Assembly: GCA_010031845.1 (NCBI GenBank)
Contig: RGYX01000070.1
Coordinates: forward strand, 1-5,700
Reading direction: 5' to 3'
From: Verrucomicrobiota bacterium
GTDB taxonomy: Bacteria; Verrucomicrobiota; Verrucomicrobiia; Methylacidiphilales; Verrucolacustridaceae
Length of the DNA stretch: 5,700 bases
The notes beneath the pieces are model-generated. The model saw only the letters and a program-made list of their open reading frames with translations, was not told the origin of the DNA and searched no databases. Position 1 is the first letter of the stretch. Every line of letters begins with the position of its first letter. A program made the translations under genes and the position numbers. Shown here one piece after another: positions 1 through 5,700 of the stretch.

Positions 1-312
1 CGAAACGGTGACCCTCATGCCTTTGGTCAGTCCCTCCAACTTGCCCTCCGTGCCATCGATGGTGATCTTGCCGCCTTCGGCCAAATGAAAGGCCACCACC
101 TTGTTCGTTTTCTCGGGCGTGACGAGCGGTTGGTCCAAACGGACGGTAAAACGGTTTTTGGCCGGGGTGACGACATAGATCTTGCCGGCCACCGGTCCGG
201 TGGCGGCATTGAGCGGTGCCATCTTTTTCTTTTTGACGGGTTCTTCCTGAGCCGCAGCCGCCACCACCAGGGACAGCCATCCGATCGCAAGCAGTTGCAG
301 GGTGTGTTTCAT
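1..312 (-). CDS. Small secreted protein with beta-rich domain, C-terminus beyond window edge (partial)
   Basis: Reading leftward from an ATG at 312-310, the frame stays open to base 1 and gives 104 residues with no stop, so the end is missing. Residues 1-21 form a Sec-type signal peptide (MKHTLQLL, hydrophobic to about residue 21, small residues AAAA before Gln22), so the product is probably exported. A lysine run at 27-30 follows, then a beta-strand-like domain from about residue 40: G43-K-I-Y-V, R58-F-T-V-R-L, K82-I-T-I-D-G, and a closing L-E-G-L-T-K-G-M-R-V-T-V. That last pattern resembles small OB-like or DUF5666-like secreted domains, but I cannot assign a family firmly and no catalytic residues are visible. 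It begins 19 bases after the pckG stop, in the same direction, with a good Shine-Dalgarno, so it is probably transcribed with pckG. A functional link to PEPCK is not evident. Confidence 0.8.
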   Translation of the reverse strand, partial: MKHTLQLLAIGWLSLVVAAAAQEEPVKKKKMAPLNAATGPVAGKIYVVTPAKNRFTVRLDQPLVTPEKTNKVVAFHLAEGGKITIDGTEGKLEGLTKGMRVTVS

Positions 313-319
313 GGTTTTT

Positions 320-324
320 TCCTT
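320..324 (-). promoter_or_regulatory. Shine-Dalgarno of the small secreted protein gene
   Basis: On the minus strand AAGGA lies 7 bases before the ATG at 312. It is a near-ideal ribosome binding site, fixes this start, and shows that the downstream gene can be translated independently of pckG although only 19 bases separate them. Confidence 0.75.
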
Positions 325-331
325 TTCGGGG

Positions 332-2152
332 TTAGAGCCGGGCGATCAGCAGCTCCCGCTGGTAGATCAGTTCCTTCGGCAGTTCATGGTAAATCTTCAG
401 GAAAAGTTCGTTCTGAAAGACCAGCTCGCGGCGCCATTCGTCAGGATCGATCTTCATCATCGCGGCAAACCTCTCCGGAGTCATTCCCTCAATCCCCTCG
501 GTGTTCAGATCCTGATAACGCGGCACCCATCCGATGGAGCCCTCACGGGCATCCCGCTGCCCGTGGCAACGCCCGATAATCCATTCCAAAACCCGCATGT
601 TGTCGCCAAAACCCGGCCAGTAGAATTTCCCCTCGGCATCCTTGCGAAACCAATTCACGTGGAAAATCCGGGGCAAAATCTTGATGTTCTTGCGCATATC
701 CATCCAGTGATCGAAGTAGTCCCCCATGTTGTAGCCGCAGAACGGCAACATGGCCATGGGATCCCCCCGAACCTGCCCGTGACCACCGACGGCGGCCGCC
801 GTCATTTCCGAACCCATGGAGGCCCCGACAAACACCCCATGAAACCAGCTGAAGGCCTGGAAGACCAGGGGGATGGTCGAGGCACGTCGACCCCCGAAAA
901 TCAGGGCGCTAATGGGCACACCTCCTGGATCATTGGCTTCGGGCGCGAGAGCCGGGTTATTGGTCATGGGGGCCGTGAAGCGGCTATTGGGATGGGCGGC
1001 TTTTTCCCCGCTGCTGGGGTTCCAAGGATTTCCTTTCCAGTCGATCAGATTGGGAGGAGGAGGATTGTCTTTGCCTTCCCACCAGACATCGCCGTCCGGA
1101 GTCCGGGCCACATTGGTGAAAATCGTGTCATGCGCCATAATTTTCATGGCGTTGGGGTTGGACTTTTCATTGGTTCCAGGCACCACCCCGAAGTAACCGT
1201 TCTCCGGATTGATGGCCCGCAGACGCCCATCCTCTCCCGGTTTCATCCACGCGATATCATCACCGATGGTGGTAACCTTCCACCCTCGGTACTGGGGAGG
1301 AGGAATCATCATGGCAAAATTGGTCTTTCCACAGGCGGAGGGGAACGCGGCCGCCACATAGGTTTTTCTGCCCTCGGGATCCTCGACGCAAAGAATCAAC
1401 ATATGTTCGGCCAACCATCCCTCGTCGCGACCAAGGAAGGAGGCGATACGCAGGGCGAGGCATTTTTTTCCCAGCAAGGCGTTCCCCCCATACCCCGAAC
1501 CAACGGAGATGATCTCGTTGGACTCCGGAAAGTGGCAGATGAAACGTCGCTCCGGATTGCAATCCAGAACGCTGTGGGTTCCGCGGTTGAACTCATCCGA
1601 ATTCCCCAAATGTTCCCAGGCCACCTTCCCCATCCGGGTCATGATCCGCATACTCAACACCACGTAAATCGAGTCGGTCAACTCGATGCCAACTTTGGAA
1701 AGCGGAGATCCGGGGGGGCCCATCAGATAGGGAATGACAAAAAGCGTTCTTCCCTTCATCGCTCCCGAGAGATATCCACGGAGCTTTTGGCGCATCTGTT
1801 TTGGATCCATCCAGTTGTTGGTGGGGCCGGCCTCCTTCTGCCGACGGGTGCAGACATAGGTGCACTGCTCCACCCGGGCCACGTCGTTGGGATTGGAATG
1901 GTGATAGAAGCACCGGGGCCATTTTTTTGAATCCAAGGGGATCAACACACCCTGCTTCACCGCCTGTTGGGTTAGATAATCTTTTTCCCCCTCCGACCCA
2001 TCACACCAGAAAACATGCTCGGCCTCGGTCAGTTTGGCCGTTTCCTCCACCCAGGCCTTGACCCATTCGTTTCTGGAAACCGTCCGGCCAAAACGCTCCG
2101 TGGTCAGGGTGGGTTGAATTTTTGTCACCAAGTGGAGTGTCGGGAAATGCAC
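332..2152 (-). CDS. pckG: Phosphoenolpyruvate carboxykinase, GTP-dependent
   Basis: Cytosolic enzyme converting oxaloacetate + GTP to phosphoenolpyruvate + GDP + CO2, the first committed step of gluconeogenesis from C4 acids. The 606-residue product matches the usual length of bacterial GTP-type enzymes (about 600). All family signatures are visible: the substrate arginine R93 in DVARVE; GPTNNWMDP at 109-117; GSGYGGNALLGKK at 218-230; Mn ligands K230, H250 (in LAEHM) and Asp in GDDIAW (297-302); the kinase-1a P-loop with the hyper-reactive cysteine, FPSACGKTN at 270-278 (C274, K276); N389 and R391 in HPNSRF; GVPISALIFGGRR at 411-423; and NWFRKD and WPGFGDNMRVLEWI near 500-525. The ATP-type enzyme has a different sequence, so GTP use is well supported. 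The assigned start is GTG at 2152-2150, 62 bases after the hydrolase stop; no convincing Shine-Dalgarno precedes it and the frame is open further upstream, so the exact N-terminus is uncertain by several residues. The family core begins only near residue 20. It ends in TAA. Confidence 0.97.
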   Translation of the reverse strand: MHFPTLHLVTKIQPTLTTERFGRTVSRNEWVKAWVEETAKLTEAEHVFWCDGSEGEKDYLTQQAVKQGVLIPLDSKKWPRCFYHHSNPNDVARVEQCTYVCTRRQKEAGPTNNWMDPKQMRQKLRGYLSGAMKGRTLFVIPYLMGPPGSPLSKVGIELTDSIYVVLSMRIMTRMGKVAWEHLGNSDEFNRGTHSVLDCNPERRFICHFPESNEIISVGSGYGGNALLGKKCLALRIASFLGRDEGWLAEHMLILCVEDPEGRKTYVAAAFPSACGKTNFAMMIPPPQYRGWKVTTIGDDIAWMKPGEDGRLRAINPENGYFGVVPGTNEKSNPNAMKIMAHDTIFTNVARTPDGDVWWEGKDNPPPPNLIDWKGNPWNPSSGEKAAHPNSRFTAPMTNNPALAPEANDPGGVPISALIFGGRRASTIPLVFQAFSWFHGVFVGASMGSEMTAAAVGGHGQVRGDPMAMLPFCGYNMGDYFDHWMDMRKNIKILPRIFHVNWFRKDAEGKFYWPGFGDNMRVLEWIIGRCHGQRDAREGSIGWVPRYQDLNTEGIEGMTPERFAAMMKIDPDEWRRELVFQNELFLKIYHELPKELIYQRELLIARL

Positions 2153-2214
2153 CCAATTGGCAACCGATGCGATGCAAGTATCAGGTTCTCTTGGGTGAGT
2201 GATCAGGCCAGCTA

Positions 2215-3084
2215 TTAAAATTCCAACGCCCTCTCCATTCGCAAATCATTGAACATCAGATTCGCATCATGCCCCACATTGGGAACCTCGACCTTGGTCC
2301 AATTAAACTTCCAACCTTTGACCTTCGCCAATTTCTTCCCATATTCGAAAAAATTCCGCCCCCTCTCCAACCGAACCCTCCCTTGGCGATTCGCCTCGGC
2401 CGAACCATCGAAATTCTCACCTTCAGGTATCGTGTCGGCCATGCCTAGGTAAACCGTCATCGGTGTCTCCAACATTTTTTTAAAGCGGGCCTCCGCCTGT
2501 AGTTCGCCAGGTAATTTTCCAAAACCGTACCCCCAATCCCAATCCAAGCGCGGAAAGGCATACGTCCCGGCATTGGCGGCCACGACCCGCTTGGCACTCA
2601 CAGGCTCCATGGCCACATAACGGGAGAGAAATTGACCGCCCCCCGAGTGGCCCATGAGGTAATGCTCACGCTTGGAATCCCCCTCCCGCTTCAGAACGGT
2701 CTGAATAACCTCGGTGGCCATCGGAAACGACCACTCTTTTCGATCCCGCAGCTTTCCTTCCTTGGTGAGGATTCCACCCCATGAATAAAGATGGGCCTGA
2801 AACCTATCCTGATCAAAATAGGGGGCCGCCACCATGGCATGGTGTTTTTCCGCCAACGCGACAGTCCAGTTGCGATAGTCCTCCGCATTCCGCTTAGCCC
2901 CATGAAACACAAAGAAAACCGGCCCGTTGGAAAAACCCTTTGGCTTGTAGGTAAACACCTGGATGACCCGATCTCCCTCCCCCACACTCATCTCCCCTTT
3001 TCCTTCCGGCGCCGCCCCCGGAGTGGCCGAGCCCAACGGGACGAATTGAAAAAATCCCCAAGCCAAAGCCAGAAGCATTCTCAC
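2215..3084 (-). CDS. Secreted alpha/beta hydrolase, PHB-depolymerase/esterase-like
   Basis: A 289-residue predicted exported hydrolase. Residues 1-20 form a short signal peptide (Arg2, hydrophobic core, cleavage likely near LGSA-T). The fold is shown by the oxyanion motif VFFVFHG (H61-G62), the nucleophile elbow GHSGGGQ at 145-151 (S147), a strand-end acid in YLGMADT (D217), and VPNVGHDA with H272. Order and spacing of Ser, Asp and His are normal for an alpha/beta hydrolase. GHSGGG, the NAGTY segment (171-175) and overall size are closest to esterases of the polyhydroxybutyrate depolymerase/feruloyl esterase-like group; the actual substrate is unknown. The start chosen is GTG at 3084-3082, with AAGGA 11 bases upstream; ATG at codon 3 (3078) is the alternative and changes little. 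The start lies 4 bases after the dctA stop, so translational coupling is likely. It ends with tandem stops TAA TAG. An intact gene with no frameshift. Confidence 0.85.
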   Translation of the reverse strand: MRMLLALAWGFFQFVPLGSATPGAAPEGKGEMSVGEGDRVIQVFTYKPKGFSNGPVFFVFHGAKRNAEDYRNWTVALAEKHHAMVAAPYFDQDRFQAHLYSWGGILTKEGKLRDRKEWSFPMATEVIQTVLKREGDSKREHYLMGHSGGGQFLSRYVAMEPVSAKRVVAANAGTYAFPRLDWDWGYGFGKLPGELQAEARFKKMLETPMTVYLGMADTIPEGENFDGSAEANRQGRVRLERGRNFFEYGKKLAKVKGWKFNWTKVEVPNVGHDANLMFNDLRMERALEF

Positions 3085-3088
3085 AGGA

Positions 3089-4378
3089 TCAGGATTCCTT
3101 TCTCACAGCATGCAGGAGGCTTTTCTGCAGGGTTGCGGCGCTCACCTCCCCTTCCCATCGGCTGATGGCAATAGTGGCTACCCCGTTGCCGATGAAATTC
3201 GTCAAAGCCCGGCACTCGCTCATAAAGCGATCAATCCCCACAAGGATGGCCAAGGATTCCAGGGGGATACCGGGAACCGCCTCCAGCGTGGCGGCCAAGG
3301 TGACAAAACCAGCTCCCGTCACCCCGCTGGCCCCTTTGGAGGTGATCATAGCCACCACCAATAGCGCAATCTGATGGGAAAGATCCAGTTTTGTATTGGT
3401 GGCTTGGGCTAGGAAGACCGCTGCCATCGTCATGTAGATATTGGTGCCGTCGAGATTGAAGCTGTATCCCGTCGGGATGACCAAGCCGACCGTTGACTTG
3501 GCACAACCCAGTCTCTCCAGTTTCCTCATAATTCCCGGCAAAGCCGTCTCTGAGGAACTCGTCCCCAGGACCAAAAATAGCTCGTCCTTGATGTAAGCCA
3601 GGTAACGAAAAATGGAGAGGCCCGAGGCTTTTAGAATCAACCCCAGCACCACCACCACAAAGATGCCCGAGGTCAGATAAAACCCCATCATCAGGGCGAG
3701 AAGCTTGTTGAGGGAGCCCAAGCCGAACCCGCCGACGGTGTATCCCATGGCTCCAAAGGCTCCGATTGGCGCCGCCTTCACCACAATCCCCATCACCCCG
3801 AAGAATAGTTTCCCTCCTTCCTCCACCACCTGCAGGACCCCTTGCCCCCGCTGGGGCAAAAAGGTGATCGCCAGGGCAGTCAGGATGGCGATGAAGAGCA
3901 CCTGAAGAAGATCTCCGGAAGTGAAGGCCCCCAGAAACGAGGATGGAATGATGTTGAGGAAGAAGTCCACCTTCTCGGTGCTGTGGGCCTTGGTCAGATA
4001 AGACTGGCCCACCTTCACATCGAGGGTGTGCACATCGAGATTGAACCCTTCCCCGGGACGGAGAAGGTTCACCACCACCAACCCGATGACCAACGCCAAA
4101 GTTGAGACAATCTCAAAATACACCAGAGTCTTGAATCCGGTGCGGCCCAGTCGCTTGAGATCGCCCATGGAGGCGATTCCATGGACCACCGTACAGAAGA
4201 TAATGGGGGCAATTATCATCTTCACGAGTTTGATAAACCCGTCCCCGAGGGGCTTAAGGGACTTCCCGAATTCCGGAAAAAAAGCCCCCACTAGAATCCC
4301 GGCCGCCACCGCCAGCAACACCTGCACATAAAGAATGCGGTACCAAGGAACCTTGGGAGATCGAGCAACCGCCGACAT
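3089..4378 (-). CDS. dctA: C4-dicarboxylate/cation symporter DctA (DAACS/SLC1 family)
   Basis: Inner-membrane transporter taking up succinate, fumarate and malate with cations. At 429 residues it has the family's usual length. It resembles E. coli DctA along its whole length: [27 protein letters not shown] (42-68), GRTG and [12 protein letters not shown] (78-96), and [10 protein letters not shown] (203-212). The two re-entrant hairpins and binding site are intact: HP1 serine motif [10 protein letters not shown] (272-281), unwound TM7 motif GYSFNLDGT (304-312), HP2 [12 protein letters not shown] (347-358), and TM8 [22 protein letters not shown] (381-402). R390 and N394 align with the substrate arginine and asparagine of the archaeal aspartate transporter GltPh (R397, N401), whereas S387 stands where GltPh has the amino-group-binding D394; this favours dicarboxylates over aspartate/glutamate. 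Eight membrane helices are expected. It starts at ATG with a Shine-Dalgarno 7 bases upstream, and is probably the first gene of the leftward unit. No dctB/dctD regulator is in the window. Confidence 0.95.
   Translation of the reverse strand: MSAVARSPKVPWYRILYVQVLLAVAAGILVGAFFPEFGKSLKPLGDGFIKLVKMIIAPIIFCTVVHGIASMGDLKRLGRTGFKTLVYFEIVSTLALVIGLVVVNLLRPGEGFNLDVHTLDVKVGQSYLTKAHSTEKVDFFLNIIPSSFLGAFTSGDLLQVLFIAILTALAITFLPQRGQGVLQVVEEGGKLFFGVMGIVVKAAPIGAFGAMGYTVGGFGLGSLNKLLALMMGFYLTSGIFVVVVLGLILKASGLSIFRYLAYIKDELFLVLGTSSSETALPGIMRKLERLGCAKSTVGLVIPTGYSFNLDGTNIYMTMAAVFLAQATNTKLDLSHQIALLVVAMITSKGASGVTGAGFVTLAATLEAVPGIPLESLAILVGIDRFMSECRALTNFIGNGVATIAISRWEGEVSAATLQKSLLHAVRKES
3096..3100 (-). promoter_or_regulatory. 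Shine-Dalgarno of the secreted hydrolase, inside the end of dctA
   Basis: AAGGA on the minus strand lies within the last dctA codons, 11 bases before the GTG at 3084 and 17 before the ATG at 3078. The spacing favours the GTG. The overlap with dctA coding supports coupled translation. Confidence 0.5.
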
Positions 4379-4486
4379 CAGTCTCCCACCTTAAGAGATG
4401 AGCAAGTTCCAAGCGAAACTTAATTCCATCACAGGGACCATCAGCTTCTTGAACCGCCTCCCAACGAGGTTCAGGATGGTAGGTCG
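4379..4486. promoter_or_regulatory. Divergent intergenic region between dctA and the membrane hydrolase
   Basis: These 108 bases separate two genes that start in opposite directions, so the promoters of both must lie here or inside the neighbouring gene. By eye I find no convincing -35/-10 pair on either strand and no sigma-54 site with the required GG-N10-GC spacing, although sigma-54 control of dctA is known in some proteobacteria. A weak inverted repeat, TTAAG near 4391-4395 and CTTAA near 4419-4423, could be an operator, but arms of 5 bases arise easily by chance. Confidence 0.45.
4386..4392 (-). promoter_or_regulatory. Shine-Dalgarno of dctA
   Basis: AAGGTGG on the minus strand, one mismatch from AAGGAGG, ends 7 bases before the ATG at 4378-4376. 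It supports this start codon for dctA. Confidence 0.65.
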
Positions 4487-5700
4487 ATGGAGTCCTCTTC
4501 CTCATCTTCCCGCGACCTAAAGTTCCTCGGGATCTGCCTCCTCTTGGTGCTCATCTCCAGCGCCCTGACCTCCCAGATCCAATGCTCCTGGGGAAATGTG
4601 CGTGTGACCTCCATCAAACTTCCAACACAAAACGGCCAGTGGGTGGTGGCCGACCTCTTCCGCCCTCTCACCGCCAGCGCAGAAAAACCCGCCCCGGCGG
4701 TGGTAGTCATTCCGGGATTCCAGCGATCCAAGGAGACCCAAGCCAACATTTCCCTCGAGCTGGCGCGACGCGGCATCGTGGTCATCGCCATTGATCCCTA
4801 TGCCCAGGGCTTTTCCAGTGCTTCCCTCAGCACCCGCTCCGCCACAGAGGAAGGATATGGTGCCTTTGCCGTGGTGAATTATCTGGCAGACACCGGAATC
4901 GTAAACTACATCGATCCAAACCGAATCGCGGTCACGGGCCACTCGGCCGGCGGCAACGCAGCTTTGCAGGCGGCCTCCCACTTTGGCGAAGAAGCCATCG
5001 AAAAGTGTACCCGCAGCAAGATCCATTCAGCTTTTATCTCTGGTTATGTTCTTTCCCTGAAAAACAAGGTTCTGCGGACGGTGCGCTCCAACTTGGGACT
5101 GAGCTATGGCCGTTACGATGAGGGCGCTTTTCGCAATGAAACTAAGACCGCCGATCTGCGGCAGTCTCCGGAAAGCCTGCGCTTCATCCGTTCCGGGCAG
5201 GAACCGGAAGAACCGGAACTCGCTGAGGTGGAAATTGGAAAATATTACGGAAATCCCACAAGCCGGAATCTACGCGTGGTCTTCAATGAGCCGATGTTAC
5301 ACGCCTTTCAGCCCTACAGCCGGAATGACCTAGCCAACCAAATCGGTTTTTTTCTGAAGGTTTTCGACCTTTCGGAAACCGTTCCACCAGAAGACCAAGT
5401 CTGGCCGTGGAAAGAGCTTTGCTCCCTGGCGGCGTTTGTTGCCTCCTTGGTCGCCATCATTCCACTAACACGACTCCTACTGACCCACCTACCTTTCTTC
5501 CATTCCTTGGTGCATCCCGCACCTGAGGCCCCGGCTCGGCCTGCCGGTCGGGCACGGCTTGTTTTCTGGGTTCTCTTTCTGACCGGAGCGGTCTTCGCCT
5601 GTCTTTCCTACATCCCCCTCACCGAACTATCCCAAAAGCTTTTTGTGGAAGCCACCGGAAGACAGCAAACCTGGTTTTTTCCCCAGAGGATGAATAATGG
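4487..5700 (+). CDS. Membrane-anchored alpha/beta hydrolase with C-terminal transmembrane region (partial, 3' end beyond window)
   Basis: From ATG at 4487 the frame is open to the right edge, giving 404 residues without a stop. A serine-rich N-terminus (residues 3-8 all Ser) leads into a hydrophobic segment at about 12-29, a membrane anchor or uncleaved signal. The hydrolase domain spans roughly 38-295: VVVIPGF (72-78, oxyanion strand), VVIAIDPYAQG (98-108), nucleophile elbow GHSAGG (151-156, S153), LSYGRYDE (205-212, D211 the likely acid), and NEPMLHAF (267-274, H272). Two further hydrophobic segments follow at about 310-332 and 357-378, so the protein continues as a multi-pass membrane protein. 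Enzymes of this layout are usually annotated only as alpha/beta or dienelactone hydrolase-like; the substrate is unknown. A weak Shine-Dalgarno (AGGA at 4473-4476) lies 10 bases upstream; an ATG at 4476 is out of frame and soon hits a stop. The frame is open only from 4424, so no much longer N-terminus is possible. Confidence 0.85.
   Translation, partial: MESSSSSSRDLKFLGICLLLVLISSALTSQIQCSWGNVRVTSIKLPTQNGQWVVADLFRPLTASAEKPAPAVVVIPGFQRSKETQANISLELARRGIVVIAIDPYAQGFSSASLSTRSATEEGYGAFAVVNYLADTGIVNYIDPNRIAVTGHSAGGNAALQAASHFGEEAIEKCTRSKIHSAFISGYVLSLKNKVLRTVRSNLGLSYGRYDEGAFRNETKTADLRQSPESLRFIRSGQEPEEPELAEVEIGKYYGNPTSRNLRVVFNEPMLHAFQPYSRNDLANQIGFFLKVFDLSETVPPEDQVWPWKELCSLAAFVASLVAIIPLTRLLLTHLPFFHSLVHPAPEAPARPAGRARLVFWVLFLTGAVFACLSYIPLTELSQKLFVEATGRQQTWFFPQRMNN

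Noticed and set aside
85..579. Plus-strand open frame spanning the small secreted gene and the end of pckG
   Set aside because: It crosses the boundary of two supported minus-strand genes and gives an Arg/Ser-rich low-complexity translation typical of a shadow frame.
302..1930. A 542-codon open frame on the plus strand opposite pckG
   Set aside because: It is antisense to a full-length, motif-complete PEPCK; its translation shows no recognisable domain, signal or family pattern. Long antisense openness is a common by-product of codon bias in GC-rich genes.
2153..2214. Rho-independent terminator between the secreted hydrolase and pckG
   Set aside because: No GC-rich hairpin followed by a T run is present in the leftward direction; only short palindromes such as TGATCA and CCAATTGG are seen.
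4379..4486. Sigma-54 promoter for dctA
   Set aside because: Candidate GG...GC pairs in the gap have spacings of 5 to 8 bases instead of the required 10.
4517..5026. Minus-strand open frame opposite the membrane hydrolase
   Set aside because: The plus-strand frame encodes a recognisable hydrolase with GHSAGG and the expected triad order; the opposite frame has no recognisable motif.
1..5700. Defence system, mobile element or CRISPR array
   Set aside because: No direct repeat arrays, terminal inverted repeats, transposase, integrase, nuclease or toxin-antitoxin motifs were found; the content is metabolic and transport.

Overview
The window carries five genes. Four lie on the minus strand and read leftward as a probable unit: dctA, a secreted esterase-like alpha/beta hydrolase, pckG, and a small secreted protein cut by the left edge. 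One gene, a membrane-anchored alpha/beta hydrolase, is divergent on the plus strand and cut by the right edge. I see no RNA genes, insertion sequences, CRISPR arrays, long repeats or origins. Coding density is high; the two largest gaps are 108 and 62 bases.

Organism: a bacterium of moderately high GC. The GTP-type (not ATP-type) PEP carboxykinase, a DctA close to the proteobacterial form, exported proteins with ordinary Sec signal peptides and a multi-pass C-terminally extended alpha/beta hydrolase would fit a Gram-negative such as a member of the Verrucomicrobiota or a relative. That placement is an impression, not shown by any marker gene here.

Layout: bases 1-312 (minus) hold the N-terminal 104 residues of a secreted beta-rich protein. 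Bases 332-2152 (minus) hold a full-length GTP-dependent PEP carboxykinase with every active-site motif intact. Bases 2215-3084 (minus) hold a secreted hydrolase with a Ser-Asp-His triad. Bases 3089-4378 (minus) hold a full-length C4-dicarboxylate/cation symporter. Bases 4379-4486 are the divergent promoter region. Bases 4487-5700 (plus) hold the partial membrane-bound hydrolase.

How they fit together: DctA imports succinate, fumarate or malate; these become oxaloacetate through the TCA cycle, and PckG converts oxaloacetate to phosphoenolpyruvate, the entry to gluconeogenesis. Having transporter and PEPCK in one co-directional run is a coherent C4-acid assimilation arrangement. The esterase-like protein sits 4 bases after dctA, so it is probably translated with it and may release an acid from an ester outside the cytoplasm, but its substrate cannot be read from sequence. 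I found no clearly undescribed system; the most interesting points are this coupling, the unusual translation start of pckG, and the two unrelated-looking alpha/beta hydrolases flanking dctA.
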